64,000 nt of DNA from positions 187,469 to 251,468 of the forward strand of contig ML986640.1 of assembly GCA_010094045.1 (NCBI GenBank). Reading direction: 5' to 3'. Positions within the stretch are counted from its first letter, which is position 1. Every line of letters starts with the position of its first letter. The DNA comes from Lojkania enalia. Lineage: Eukaryota; Ascomycota; Dothideomycetes; Pleosporales. Below are positions 1 to 12,173 of the stretch, piece after piece. Below the pieces are notes generated by a model. The model worked only from the letters and a program-made list of their open reading frames with translations. It was not told the origin of the DNA and did no database searches. Position numbers and translations under genes: made by a program.

Positions 1-340
1 ATAGAAACAATAGGTAAGAATATCCCAAGACTCGAAATCCAGATTTTTTTAGGCCGCATATCGTTCATCATCCTCGTACCTTTTAGCCCGTGGATCTGGA
101 ACAGATTCCATAAAGAGGCCGAATTAGTTTTAGTTGATCGTGTATAGAGGAAGAGCCGCGAAACGTGTATGGGCTTAGAATTATTTTTAATCCTCAGAAA
201 CTGTAGGCGGACCCGGTCCATCGTGTCAAACTAGCTAATTCTTAGACGCACAATTCCAGAACCTAATCAACCCCATACTTATGGCACCTTTTTCTTTTCA
301 GTCTCCACGTGCAGAAGAGACAAGAGCATGACGGGATCTC
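1..340. other. Non-coding sequence before the repeat tract
   Basis: No convincing coding region, RNA gene or clean repeat is visible here. Scattered short motifs such as TTTTTAGGCC and TTTTAGCCCG near positions 46-90 resemble the anchor of the repeat tract that follows, so the degenerate array may begin before the window. Confidence 0.4.
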
Positions 341-2140
341 ATCAGCTTTTTTGGACCTCGGACATCGAATATACCCAGTCCCAGCCCATTATTTTCTTTC
401 TCTTTGGATTTTTGACCCACAGTCCTGGACATCATGCGGACTCTCGAATCTATACAGAAGAAGCATTATTGATTTTAGTAGGCGTTGAGGGGGTGATGAA
501 AAAGGAAGAACATGTCGAAGAATTTTGTTTGAGACCTCAGGTCAAATCCGGATGCAGACCCACCCCATGTTCCACGAATTTCCAGGCTTTCAGTCACACG
601 AATCCAGATAGAATCCAGCAAAAAGCCATAATATATCCAAATCTTTTATTTTAGTCGGCCAGACGCAGAGCCAGTCCATACCGTAGCGGCGTTTCCAATT
701 TTAGTCCCACGGTCCAGAACCCCGAGGGCGAACCTCATGACACCATGTGCTTGTGCATTTTAGTAGATAGGAGGAAAAGGTTGTGAAGGGAGTAGAGCTG
801 GGAAAATCATTCTAATATTCGAAATCGTTTTTTGGACCTGCAAGTTGAATCTGGATAAAGATCTAGTCCATTTCTTTCCGGTAGTTTTGATTCTAGACTC
901 AAGTTCCAAACCCTAGTGAAGTTTACAATACGGCACTGGTGTTTTTTTTAGTAGGCCATTTGCGGAGAAACGCTAGGGAAACCCACCAAAGCACAAGAAA
1001 CTGGTTTTTGGACCCCCTTTTTGTAGACGTTGAACAGACGGAAACCCAGTCCACTCCACGAATGCCATACCCAGACGCTCCTCCATGTTCCATAAGAATG
1101 GCCCATCTTAATAAAGCAGGAGCTGCTTCATATAGACAAGCCACTCTCAGCCTTTTTCCATACATCAAAAACAGATATGTCTTTACACCCATAGGACATA
1201 ACAAACTCTAGAGCAGCTCCATGAAGCATGAGTGTTTATCGTTTTAGTTGGTAGGCTAGGAGTTCAGACATCGAATAAAGAAAGAACACCTGAAGAGAGG
1301 CAACGTCGTATGCCTGAAAAATCCATTCACTTTTACACTCAAATCCCGATACTTAGCAAAAAGTCTATGCCTGCCTCTTGTTTTAGTATACCAGAATATG
1401 CATTTACCAAGCAGCCAAATGCAGAGCCAGTCCATAGTGAAATTAAAGTATGCCTTTTAGTACCACCACTCAGAGCCTAGCAACTTCCATGTTAGGATTC
1501 GGTTTATTTTGGTAGCCTAGCAGCTCCATAAAAACTCGCTTCGACACCTCTACTCGCCATATGCTTGTAGAACGCAAATTTTAGACTGAAACGCCGAAAC
1601 TCGAGGTGAAGTCCATCATCGTACAGGAGTGTACATTTTAGTAGACTAGGAGCGGATTCATATAGAGTACCCGCTCTTCCTCGCCGTGCCCAAGTCAATT
1701 TTCATTCTATAGATCCGTAGTCGAGAACTCAGCGACCTCCCAACACCGCAAGAAATTAGAGGCTTCCAAAATGGGCATCACCATATACTCGTGCATACAC
1801 TTTGCTTTGAGACCCAAATCTCAAAACCTAGACACTTCCCCGTACCCGTACGTACAATGCATTTTTAGTACTAGGATCTGCATGTGCAGAGTAGCGAAGC
1901 GCAGTCGCAGCCCATGTCATGAAGAAAACATGGGTTTTAGACCGAAATCCCAAACCCAGCAATTTCCACGTAACCCAGAAGCGGCCCATTTTAGTATGCC
2001 AGCCTCGCAGCTACCTCTCACAAAGCTCCCAGGCGCAGACGCAGCATATGGCGTATACTTCATCTTCCTCGACCCGAATCCCCAAATCCCAACAGATACC
2101 TCTCTATCTTTCAATATGTTTGCCGTTTTTAGCACCCCAG
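340..2140. repeat. Degenerate ~60-bp tandem repeat (minisatellite-like)
   Basis: An anchor of the form TTTTAGTAGGCC or TTTTTGGACC recurs about every 60 bp: near 348, 410, 473, 525, 648, 697, 758, 828, 890, 946 and 1004, and again near 1243, 1381, 1459, 1507, 1577, 1637, 1806, 1863, 1931, 1992 and 2128. From 348 to 1004 the mean spacing is about 59.6 bp and from 1243 to 2128 about 59 bp, allowing for missing anchors. Other shared words are GCAGAGCCAGTCCAT (near 665 and 1422), CCCAGTCCA and CCATGTTCCA. The TTTTAGTA and TTTTGGACC versions partly alternate, suggesting a dimeric unit of about 120 bp. The short open frames in the tract look like chance by-products of the repeat. I do not recognise the family. 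Confidence 0.6.
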
Positions 2141-2643
2141 CCGTTCAAACATCGTGTGCAGAAAAGAAGAATCGAACCAGGGAGACGGGGCTGTTTGTAT
2201 ACCCTTCAATCCTTCTCTCGGCCGGACTACGAACAGCACTGTATTTCACACTACACGGCAACATCCTGCAAGACAAGCAATTCTACCTCTACTCGCAAAT
2301 TTACTTCTCGCGTCAGAACGTGAATATGATATCAAACACAAACACCGCAACCAATCACACATGATATTCACGTCAGTAAAGATCTCACGAATACGACCAA
2401 CTAAAATGATCAAAACTACTCGATTACTTTCCTTCCCCTCCCCCAATCCGCGATAAGCTAGCATCGAACACACAGCATCCATCTAACCCCCTTCTTCAAA
2501 ACCCTCTCATCTCGCTAAACGCACCTCGCTCTTCTTAAAAAAAAAAAAAAAAAAAAAACCCAATGCATACAAAAACGCCATCTAAATGCCCCCATACCCT
2601 AACAAAAGAAATTCGTCTCAATATACGATTCCTCCCCTCCCTT
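2141..2643. other. 3' flank of the CSC1-like gene with a 22-bp A run
   Basis: No gene is seen. A run of 22 A residues lies at 2537-2558 (poly-T on the coding strand of the minus-strand gene, 86 nt past its stop). It may lie in or just past the 3' UTR. Confidence 0.5.
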
Positions 2644-5600
2644 CTACCGTCTAAAATACCCCCCTTCGCCATCCCTATCCGAACTATACGGCGAATATCC
2701 TTGTCCAGGCGTAGGTGTCTGGCTCCCCATCGGCGCCGCCTCATGTAGTAGACTCGCCTCGTCCCGAACTAGATATGGATTACTCTCCAAGCGGCCCAGC
2801 CCTGCGCGGTCAGGCGAAGGACTATACTCTCTCAGATTCGACGGCGTGGTGTGGTACCCTGCGGGATAGGTGACACCGGGCTCCTCCGTGAACGTTCTCT
2901 CCGAGTCGCGCGACGACGAGCGGCCACGCTCGCTAGCCATCATGCTGGCTGGCGTGTCCGGACGGGAGATGTGGCCGTAGACGGACCCATCGCCGCCGTG
3001 CTCCTCATTGAACTCTGGGCGGTCTTTGAAGTTCTGGAAGTCCATGTCGCTCTCCGAAACGAATTCGAAAGGTCCTGTGGCCCCAGCGGCTTTACCTGGT
3101 TTGTCTTTGCTCATTCGCTTCATCGAATAGACGTCACTGAAGCCAGCTGTAGCGCCTAGATCGCCGTCTAGCCTTCCTCGGTACAGCTCGCTCAGCAAGT
3201 GCTTGCTCTTCTCGGATACCATTGGGACTGTTAACTTCTGGTAAAGCGCAGGATGGCCGAAGCGCACTGCAACACGGTCTCGTCGACGAGACTCCTTGTC
3301 AATGGGCGCTGGTGCCTCGCTCCCCTTGATGATTTCGCCCTTGGTGTAGTACCTGAGCGAGTCGTCAAAGGTGCGCTTGCAGTAGATCTTAAAGCCGATT
3401 AGGAGGATGGGAAGGGGAACCATTGCGAGGAGCATTGACCATGGAACAGAGTCAATCTTGCCACGTGCACCGATGACGAGAGCAACAATGCAGTTTGCTA
3501 AGAAGGTAGCGACCAGGAAGCGGTTGAAGATGACTCGCCAGTAGACACCTCCAGATTCGTTCTTAGTGCAGAAAACGTACCTATGTAAATGTTAGCAACT
3601 AGCCTTTGGTAATCTCAATGATATAGGATATGGAAAGCTCACATCAGAAGATACTTCTTCATTGAGGCGTCAAGAGCGAAGTAGATACCAGTGACCACGA
3701 GGGTGATGGGCTGCAGATGGGCAAAGCAGAGCGTAACGGTTGAGTAGAACAAGAAGTAGTTGTAGTACGACGCATAGTCGAAAGGCGGTGGGGCAGTTCG
3801 TTTGATCAGCTCACGCGGTGTGGGGTTCAAGAACTTGCGGGAGAAAGAGCCCCATCCAAGATTGACTACTTGAGCTAGGTCAATGGCAGCGCCTAGATTT
3901 CGCTGGACAAGCCAAGTAACCCAAAAGGGACTGACCGAAATCAAACTGCTCACAATTGTGTTGAAGGGATCTAGGAGAAGTTAGATATGCTTTAATGCGA
4001 GGAAAACCGATACTTACGAATCTCGTCCAAAACATCTATAAAGGACCTGTTATTCTCCCTGCTGGCCACAATAGTGCTGGAAATCAGGCCGACAACGGAA
4101 GCGAAGAGGGAGAAGACGAAAAGATTGTTAAAAACAAAAAAAGCGTAGAGCTGGTGAATGACGTGTCGCTCACGAGAGGTCTTGCTCAAATCGCCTGCCT
4201 GGATGGATAGTCGACGGAATACAATAGGCAAGAAATAGTAGAAGAGCGAAGTCAGAGCAGGTGCAAGAACACCCTGTACGATGGCCCAGAACTTGGGGTT
4301 CGAATTCAGTTCGTCTTGAAAAGCTGGCCAAAACTGGCCGAGGTTGCTCAGCTTAGATAGGAAAACGGCGATCAGTGCGTTTGGAATAAAGTAAAGTAAA
4401 GTGAGGAGGGTGATCCAAAGGTTGTTGATGATGCGCCTCCATCGCCTCATTTTCGGGTCCAGTGGCAAGTTCTTCCAGATGATATCGCGAGGTTTTGGAG
4501 CTAGCTGAACGGTAGTGCCTTTAGGATGCTTGCCCTTGGCTGCAAAGGCCACAGTGTGTGCGGACTCGATGCTTTCATAACTGGCAAATCCATAAGACAT
4601 TGCGTCTCGCTTATCAACCGTCTCACGGACCTCCTTGATCTGGGTCTCCAAACGCTCGATCCGGACTGTAAGATAATCGATAGCATCCACTTTCTCGTTC
4701 TTGTTCACATATTCTGGATCCTTTTTGGACGGCTTACAGAGCGGACGTTGGGCGGGTAATTTGTTCGGGTTCTTGAGGTATTTGGCGAGCACCTTCTCCA
4801 GTTCTATCACAGCGGCCTCATGTTGCTCAATCAGCTCCGGAATGTCCTTAACATTTCTCCCTATCGAGGCGCGGGGGACTTCGGGGGTCGCTCGTACGGA
4901 ATCGGTAATCTCCACCAGACCTTGGTCACTACGAAGGTTCCTGCTTATGTCCGTTATCTGTTGCTTGTTAGCACCGTCGGGACTAGTACTTCACAAATTC
5001 CCTTCATACCATCAACGTTCTGGAATGGAGGCTGTTCTGATACTCGGTGCTCTCCATATACTTTCTCCTAAGCCGATGGACGGCACGATACGTCCACCAT
5101 AAGAAACCGCAAATGATAAAATCGAAAACGTATGCCACGACAATAAAAGCCCAGAAAACTTCCCCGAAAAGGTTTTGAGGCGTCATCAAGACAATTGCCT
5201 TTAATTTAGCGCCTTGACCCCCTTTCTCCGCCTCCTTTGATTTGACCACATTAATCGGTATGAGGATGGCGCAGCCCACGATGGCGAGCACAATGAACAT
5301 GTTGCGGCACATCCTAGCCACACGAAGGAAAACAGTAGCATCCAGGCCAATCTTTTCCACATATTCATCCTCATCGGTCCTAAACACCGGCTTCGACCAG
5401 GCAAAGATGCCCTTGCCTATCACCGGAGGTCGATGCTTTTCGTCGGAATGGCGCAGTCGGGGTGCATAAACGATGGTGTTGAAGGGTCGAAGAAGACAAA
5501 AGGCGAGGAAAATGGCAGCTGTGATAGCGAGCGAGGTGAGGACGGCGATGAGCACGGAGTCTTCGGTAACCTGCGGTTGATTAGTTCAGAGCTCTATCAA

Positions 5601-5723
5601 TCCAACGGGCATTTTCACCTGGGAACTGAATGATTCCTTCACAAGGTCCAGCAACTGGTCTTCGATGCTCTTCGACTGCTGGTCCTGCCGTGGGAGCAGT
5701 GCGGCCGCGGAGCTTGCAGCCAT
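2644..5723 (-). CDS. CSC1/OSCA (RSN1/DUF221) family calcium-permeable channel
   Basis: Five exons read on the minus strand: 5723-5619, 5570-5010, 4957-4018, 3970-3643 and 3580-2644, all GT-AG and in frame, giving about 956 aa, the usual size for fungal members. Family members are multi-pass membrane proteins acting as osmosensitive, calcium-permeable cation channels (yeast Csc1, plant OSCA). Visible: a short N-terminus with no cleavable signal; first membrane helix in exon 2 (VLTSLAITAAIFLAFCLL); the RSN1-type N-terminal region followed by the conserved SRTLMITDI stretch across the exon 2/3 junction; a cytoplasmic loop with a Lys/Glu-rich coiled part; then the DUF221 core with several hydrophobic helices (LTLLYFIPNALIAVFL, FWAIVQGVLAPALTSLFYYF) in exons 3-5. 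The C-terminal 220 or so residues are polar, Ser/Pro-rich and probably cytoplasmic. The start at 5723 is chosen because it opens the first exon in frame with a good downstream donor. Which yeast paralogue (Csc1, Phm7 or Rsn1) it matches is not resolved. Confidence 0.92.
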
Positions 5724-7316
5724 GCCAGCGAATGTGAGGTTTATGTGGGTCGTAGCGATTGTGCGATGTCTGGCAAAAAGAGGCCGAAGCTATCAGGTGC
5801 AGCGATTCTGCGCAGTCGGTCGAACGAGGGATGTGAGATTTATTGCATAACCTCCCTAGCGGCGCGCTGTCTACTCAATAAACAGCGACACACAGGTGCA
5901 GACCGTGAGAGAGAGAAATGAAAAATAATTACAATATAGCTAGTCGTCAAAGCGAGGGACAAAGGAAAAGGGGAGGGGCAAGACGGAGAAGAACAAGTGT
6001 GCTTGGTGGGCGGTGGTACAATTGATAAAAGAAAGAGGATGGAGGATTGTCCAGATTGGCATTGTTCACGTCGTTCGTTGGGACCGACAAGACGCCAACG
6101 CCAGATGACGCACGGATATCCCGACCGCCAGCCAGGGGAGCGTGCCCGCCCATTCGCTGCCCGAAGCCGCCGCTTGACGCCGTTGCCCAAGGCCGCGGCA
6201 AAGGCCCGTAAAAAGGCCTTCGCAAAGACCCTTTCACGAGGGCTATTTTGGGCCCAGCCCTTGACCGTTTTCGCATGCGACTTTCACAGCCATCGCCCGC
6301 AGACTACCGTGGGTAGTGGCCGTACCAGGACTGCAGTGGCAACCTTGTACCCGTTTTTTGCACGCTCATCCGTCCTCCCGTCAGCTGCAACCTCCCCCCC
6401 CCCCGAGGCGTGTTGTTTGGTTTAGTCCATGCATACATCCTCGTCTCTTGGCCCCGCCGGCCTGTCCTGTCTTGCGCGTCCCAGCACCTGATCCCGCCAG
6501 TCGCTCGGTCGCTCAGTGCCGGCCGCCATGCTGTCCCCTGGTTCCCCATCCTACGTCGAGTTTCAGCCTGCCAATGCATCTGGCTCGGCGTTTAATCCGC
6601 CGTGAAACACGCCCGTTCTGAGATTTGGCAATGTCATGCTGGCACCCGCGCCATGATTGGTCCGTTGGCCGCCTGTGGTCCTTGAAACAGCATCAGCTTC
6701 ACCTGTCAGGCTGCTGATTTGCTGCCAGAGCCGCTTTGCGGTCAGCATGTTGCGACAATGGCACGAGAAGGGAACGAGGGCGGAGTAACACAACTGGGTG
6801 TCGGGTATGGGGTGTGTTCGTTCTTTTTCAAGGCATGCTTGATGGCCTTTTGTTGAGACCGCGCACTGGTTCATCCACACAACGACACGACATAGACTAC
6901 TAGGCTGCGGAATTTTAGTCAAGGTAGGAATACGATAGTATCAAGTCGACCGGCGATCGTACCAAATATTCTGCTTCAACCCTAGCGCTTGTGTTTAAAG
7001 ATTCCTCAACTTGGTTTGGTAGGTAGGCATCCCGACCCGCCGATTTCAGGTAGGTCACGTGCATCAATCGGTCGGATTACCAAAAGCACGAACAAATTAT
7101 CCTCATCCCGAATTCACAGTATCTACTAGGTAAAGACAGCCGATTATCTCTAGAACACGGCAGCAAATGTCCAATTTCCCACCCACTCCCAATCCACCCT
7201 TCATTGCCGGCGCCCTCACTCAACCAGTCCAAACCGCCGGTCCCGGTCCCTGCTCCTTATTGTATTCCATAGGCTCAAGCGTCGACAGCTTGGTAAACTC
7301 TACACGAAATCAGCAT
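5724..7316. other. Intergenic: promoter side of CSC1-like gene, 3' side of AA9 gene
   Basis: About 1.6 kb with no supported gene. It contains GC-rich and pyrimidine-rich stretches and a C-run near 6397-6406. Short open frames on both strands lack domains and overlap each other. The part nearest 5724 presumably holds the CSC1-like promoter. Confidence 0.5.
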
Positions 7317-8327
7317 CTACCCCCGCAGAACATTGCAATAGCAAGCAAGTATCTTACTCTCATCATCAATGCTATAAGCCCCCGGGAATTTGGTAAAGTC
7401 CTCATTAATGAACACGCCCCCTCCTTGCCCCATAATATTCACCTGCGCACACTGGATATAGCATTCTGGCTCGTTGATCTCGTTGTTGCGTCTATTCATG
7501 ATGTGTTCAAGGCGCAGGAGATACTTGCCCGGCGGCACGCGTTCGGGGATCGTGAAGTTAATCTATAGGGAAGAATACTTCATCAGCCCGGTCACAGCAT
7601 ATGCAGTGGACAATGGGTAAGTGATCAACGCACTGATGTCTTTTGATATGTAATCCAACCACCTGGGGGGATAGCATCCATTGAGGCACCGACGAAATCA
7701 ATCTTGAACCACTTGTCGTATCCCACGCCGCTGAACGAAGTGATGTCATCGTTTGGAGCACGGGCGAGGAACGCTGAGGCGTAGCCCTGATGGAAAATAT
7801 CATAGTTCTGTTACGCTTAGCTCTATTTTGCGATAAAAGTATGCGGGCTTGCCTGCCCCTGCTCGACGTACTCCGGAATCGTCAAACTCGTGCGTGAGAT
7901 GGAAGCCGACTATGTCTCCCGCAACCACATCTGCGGTTTCGGTCTTGTTGGCGGCTAAGAATGCGGAGCGGCCGCAGACGAAGTCGGGACTGTCGAGATC
8001 GTATTGAGGACGACCCTTCTGCCAAGTGTATGGGCCGAAGCCTTCTTCAATGGCGACATCACTAATAACTCGTTAACCTTGGACAGTGGGTAGAGCGGCA
8101 AATGAAAGGAAAGTTTGGATGCAGCGCTAGAGAAAGAGCGAGGGAAATAGTGCGCACCGGATGTATTTCCATTCTGGAGTCTCTGTTTTGTTCACGACGA
8201 AGATGGAGAAATAGTCTTATGGCTGTCAGAAGCGGAGAGTGGAGTGGGAAGGTAAATGAGACATACAGTGAGCGTGAACGGAAGAGATGAGGGCGCCGAC
8301 TTGGCCGAGGAATAGGATCGCCTTCAT
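7317..8327 (-). CDS. Secreted AA9 (formerly GH61) lytic polysaccharide monooxygenase
   Basis: Copper enzyme that oxidatively cleaves cellulose or related glucans outside the cell. Reconstructed exons: 8327-8267, 8215-8158, 8061-7872, 7807-7634 and 7562-7317, about 242 aa. The signal peptide MKAILFLGQVGALISSVHA (19 aa) is followed directly by His20, which would be the N-terminal histidine-brace residue after cleavage. The second copper His is in IFHQGYASAF (about His109). The axial Tyr is in PECYIQCAQVNI (about Tyr196). A Cys pair (FVCGRS and YIQC) could form the core disulfide, and WITYQKTS followed by PGKYLLRLEHI is typical AA9. No CBM1 is seen. Odd points: exon 2 uses the acceptor ATAAG because the nearer CAG would bring a stop into frame; and a possible last intron (GTAAGATACTT to GGGGGTAG, 41 nt) would change the C-terminus from SKILACYCNVLRG to NADFV, ending near 7303. 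Family assignment is firm, the 3' end is not. Confidence 0.9.
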
Positions 8328-9780
8328 GTCAGCAAATGCGGCTGAAGCTTTCAGGAACTCTGCTATAGCATGTATATCGGGAAATGTAGTTGAAGGGCCT
8401 ATTTATGCTTCTCCCCGGACCACTGTCGCGCTATTGTCTTTCATATCGTTGACATCTTTACAATTACTGTTTTTATCTTGGTATATCTAGAGGACATAAT
8501 GAAGCCGACTGTCTATTCTCGCACGAGTGATGCATATTGCCCTGTCTTGGGTCGGCTAAAGTAGCTATGGTGTATGTTAAGCTGACATTACTCAGCTTGG
8601 GCAAATACCAAGATCTATACATCCAACACAGGCAACGCCCATATCTTGAAATAAGTTACTGTGTACGGTATTGATACTTTAATCATCTCTAGGCTACTAG
8701 TTTGTTTGTCGCCCTCAGAAGCATAGCTGTGGAGTTGTCATTGCTCGGTCGTACAGTCTCCCAACTCCTTCCTGTCGTGCACTAGCAATCTACTCTTGAT
8801 TATTTGATAATCGGGCAACGTGGTTAGCAATCGAGACGGCTCTTAATTGGTGGACAATAGGATTTTACTTATAGGTAACGCATCTCACGCTATATGTCTA
8901 TGCCGATTGGCTTTCAGCTTGGTGTGCAATCGTCATTTGCCGGAAACTGTGGTGTACATGACATGCATAGGCTGAAAGGAGCGACACCTTGAATAGACAT
9001 CGTAGAAGAGGGGAAGATCATATGCTCCTTTTCTACTTTATTGTGCCAGCGCACAGAAGGGTTTGCTCGAGGAGTTGATCGGATGTTCGGATTGCCAGAT
9101 TCGTGCCGGATGCAACGGACTCAAAGGTGGAGTGAGGGTTTCGCGAAGAGATGATTGAGAGGGAAAAAGGTCTTGGAAATCTGTTATGCGTCCGCGCCAA
9201 AATGAATTGAAAACCTTAAATACAAAGTCGGGTATTACAATTCCGACAACTGAGGTTTTCTGGACCAATAGCTCTTTCGCGGCTCAGGCTTAACTAAATA
9301 CCTTAATGATGAGGAGGCATCAACCAATAGTATCACTGTTTGCTCTTCAAGATAGCTATACTCTATTAGGTGGTTTTTGCAAGTCTAGAATATGCAGCTC
9401 TAAGGAGCAGCGGGAGAAGGGCAGGGGAGGATATGATACGCTTGATGGGACTATCGTATAGGACTACTGGGATGTAGCCGAGAGACATGTGGTAATAACT
9501 ATCGGCGCCTTTTTATTTTTATTTTATTTTTATTTTTTTTATAGGGTTGGGAATGTATAGAAAAAGGTTGCTTGAGAAAATCCGAGAGTAGGTCTGAACC
9601 GTACTTCTGGCGATGGAGTGGCATAATTTGAAGAGCGCTCAGAGTCATATTGCTACTCCTACCATTCTTTTATTGCGCTGAACAAAGCAATACATAAATG
9701 ATGATCTCCCGTCTCGCTTTCGATCCTAGAAACTCTTCACAAAGTCAAAGCGATTGAACCACCCTACTAACCAAATCTTA
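8328..9780. other. Gene-free interval upstream of the AA9 gene
   Basis: No coding region, tRNA or transposon protein is recognisable. It has a low-complexity T-rich run near 9508-9541 (repeated TTTTTATT). The first several hundred bases should include the AA9 promoter. Confidence 0.45.
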
Positions 9781-9781
9781 T

Positions 9782-9925
9782 AATACCTATGACCACAATC
9801 TCTAAAGCAACCTACTAAACTAAAGTTGCCAAAACTCACGACCATAGTCTCCGAAGCAACCTATCGATTCAACCTTGCAAAAACCCACAACCACTATCTC
9901 TAACACAGCAACCCTTCACGCCTGC
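9782..9925. repeat. Three degenerate tandem copies of ~50 bp
   Basis: Units share the pattern cc(t/c)A(t/c)GACCA(c/t)A(a/g)TCTC..A..GCAACC: near 9788 (TATGACCACAATCTCTAAAG), 9837 (CACGACCATAGTCTCCGAAG) and 9890 (CACAACCACTATCTCTAAC). Many differences are transitions. No function is apparent. Confidence 0.55.
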
Positions 9926-10324
9926 TCAATGCTGCGTAGACAATAAGCTGTTAAGAGGTTGTATAAAATTCAAGTAACAGTCTCCTGCAGCTTCAAACCG
10001 TGTCTCATTCTTCGTATGTAGCGCTTGATGAATCTTCAGGCTAAGGAAACGTTAGCAGAAGACCATCACATAACATATCACAATATAAATTATCGGGGTG
10101 GCTCAGTCCATGTAAATTCGCCGCACAGTGAGCTCCAAACAGACGTATCCGTGGTTCTCTGATTGCGAAGTATCTGGCGACGCGCGCAAATGGTTGATTA
10201 GACCAGAAGGCACCCCGAGTCATCATTGCCATGGAGGTGGAAGGAATGTAACACGAAATTGCTTACTCTTCGTCTTGCTGTCTGATCACTGGCGGAACGT
10301 CCAGGTAGAGTAATGTATTAAACC

Positions 10325-10430
10325 GTGAGGGTTCACTGACATTCCATTGATATGGTGACAGTATACATGACCTAGTGAAGGTTTACTAGCATTCCATAAG
10401 GATGTGAAAGAGTGAGAGTATAGATAGAAC
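10325..10430. repeat. Two degenerate tandem copies of ~50 bp
   Basis: GTGAGGGTTCACTGACATTC near 10326 recurs as GTGAAGGTTTACTAGCATTC near 10376; each is followed by CATT or CATA, GATATG or GATGTG, and an AGTATA-type end. A local duplication without recognisable coding content. Confidence 0.5.
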
Positions 10431-10620
10431 AATTGCCACAAGGACTTCATGTAGTAGTGATAGTGCGGACGAAACAGCGGAGGTTCGATGGCATACCATG
10501 AGAACTTGATCTGTATATATGGTCAATACTTGGTCTACTGTTAAGGAAACAAGGCTCCTACCTAATAATAGATCTTTAGGAGCAGCAATTGATCAAAATT
10601 AAAACAGTCGATGAAGGATA

Positions 10621-10790
10621 GATCTGTGATTGACTTAAGGTTATACAACCCGCCACATAAGAGTACTGCAGTGGTGAATCGAATCGGAATGGTCGGTCGA
10701 ATCGGATGAGGTGGATGGAAGGCAGTTCTATGATTGACCTGAGGTCATACGACCCGCCACGTAGAGCGCTGCGGTGGTGGCGAAAAGACT
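10621..10790. repeat. Direct duplication of ~60 bp spaced by ~104 bp, differing by transitions
   Basis: GATCTGTGATTGACTTAAGG (from 10621) recurs as GTTCTATGATTGACCTGAGG (from about 10725). Both copies continue with a shared TACRACCCGCCAC segment and a CTGCRGTGGTGG-type end. The differences I see are nearly all C/T or G/A. Confidence 0.5.
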
Positions 10791-12173
10791 TGGTGTTGAG
10801 GTAACGGTGAGCTTGGATTGACTTGCTCACACTTGTTTACCATAGGGTACATAACTCGAAGGCGGTAGCAGTTGAGGTTGATCCTTTGAACTGTAAAAGT
10901 GAAGGAGATCTGGGCGCCACAGCTTACATGCTAAGTATGAGGAGTTGGGGACTGATGGTGGTGGGTCAGTTTGAGAGCCTTGTACCACCGCGAAGTAGGA
11001 GGTAGAGGAAAGTGGGTAGGTCGAATGTCTATTAAATAGTGAAAAATGTTCGATAAAAGTGATGCATCGCATCTTGAAGGGGGGCCATGATTTACTGAGA
11101 GGTAAACAAGGCAACGGTTGTGTTGTAGTAGCTGCTGCTTGTGGCCTACCGAAGTGAAGTAAACGTGATTGCTAAGCATGACGGTAGGTAAGGTAAGGTC
11201 AAAGATCCCATGAGACGGGGTGGTGAATTTTCAAGGCTGAGGTGAGACTTTGAATTTGGAGTGCGGTCGGAGGGAGAAGGAGAAACAAGGTGGGAAGACG
11301 ATATTAAATATTGGGCGGTGGGCTTAGCGCGTTGCGCTGCCGCTAGGAGCACATGTTTGTAGAGGGAGGCCCAAGCACCTACGTAGGAGGTGACAGAAAC
11401 CTTGACCAGATTAATAGAGCAGAGGGTGACCTCTACTTGCGTAATTGGATTCTTGGGAGTGTAGACTCAAACCGGAAGGAACTTTTGATATGGACATCAA
11501 ACCACGGCCGGTAGCGCGTCCATCTCATGGTTCGAGGCGCGGACAACTGTAAACATCCGCGAGGCTCAGATGGTATTAGCCGTAATGACTCGGGATCTGG
11601 AGTTACAGTAGTAGTATCGGGAGCAGACTATTGCAGTGAAGGGCTTGAGGTTAGGGGTGATACACATAGTAGTGCATCGAAGAGCCTCAAGTGATCAGAC
11701 ACCTGGCAAAAAGTCGAGCCATAATCTAGCCTCGCGAAAACTGTACCGACATATACAACATCGTAAGAAAGCCTACCCAAAGGTGATTTAGATAGGTCAA
11801 TAGACATATGACGCCTCGTTTGCGGCCCGACTTAGATGATCTAAGATATGAATCCATGGACCGACTCTTTTAGTGAAGATATCTTGACATAAGTAGACAT
11901 AGTGAAGGAAGGAGAAGTCGAAGCCTAACAAACTGAGAAGAGGCGGTATATTAATGAGGAAAAATTATGAGATTGTGAACAAGAAAGTGGTGGGCAATTG
12001 ATATATCGTTTTGGAGTTTTGGGCATAAACCGGCCATAGCAAGTAAGACCAGAAAAATACTGGCATCGAGACGACCATTGACATCTAATGGGAAAATAGG
12101 TAACCCAACTTTTATCTATCGTAACATCATCAAATCATGATGTTAATATATCCCCGCGACGACTATCCATCTC
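10791..12173. other. Gene-free interval 3' of AGM1
   Basis: No supported gene. Short overlapping open frames at 10800-11350 lie on both strands without domains. The sequence around 11510-11550 carries GGTTCGAG, reminiscent of a tRNA T-loop, but no pairing stem surrounds it. Confidence 0.45.

Noticed and set aside
1771..2364. 197-codon open frame within the repeat tract
   Set aside because: It coincides with the 60-bp repeat, has overlapping frames of similar size, no domain and no supported intron or promoter.
11510..11550. GGTTCGAG resembling a tRNA B box
   Set aside because: The flanking bases (CTCAT and GGCGC) do not pair as a T stem and no acceptor or anticodon arm can be formed.
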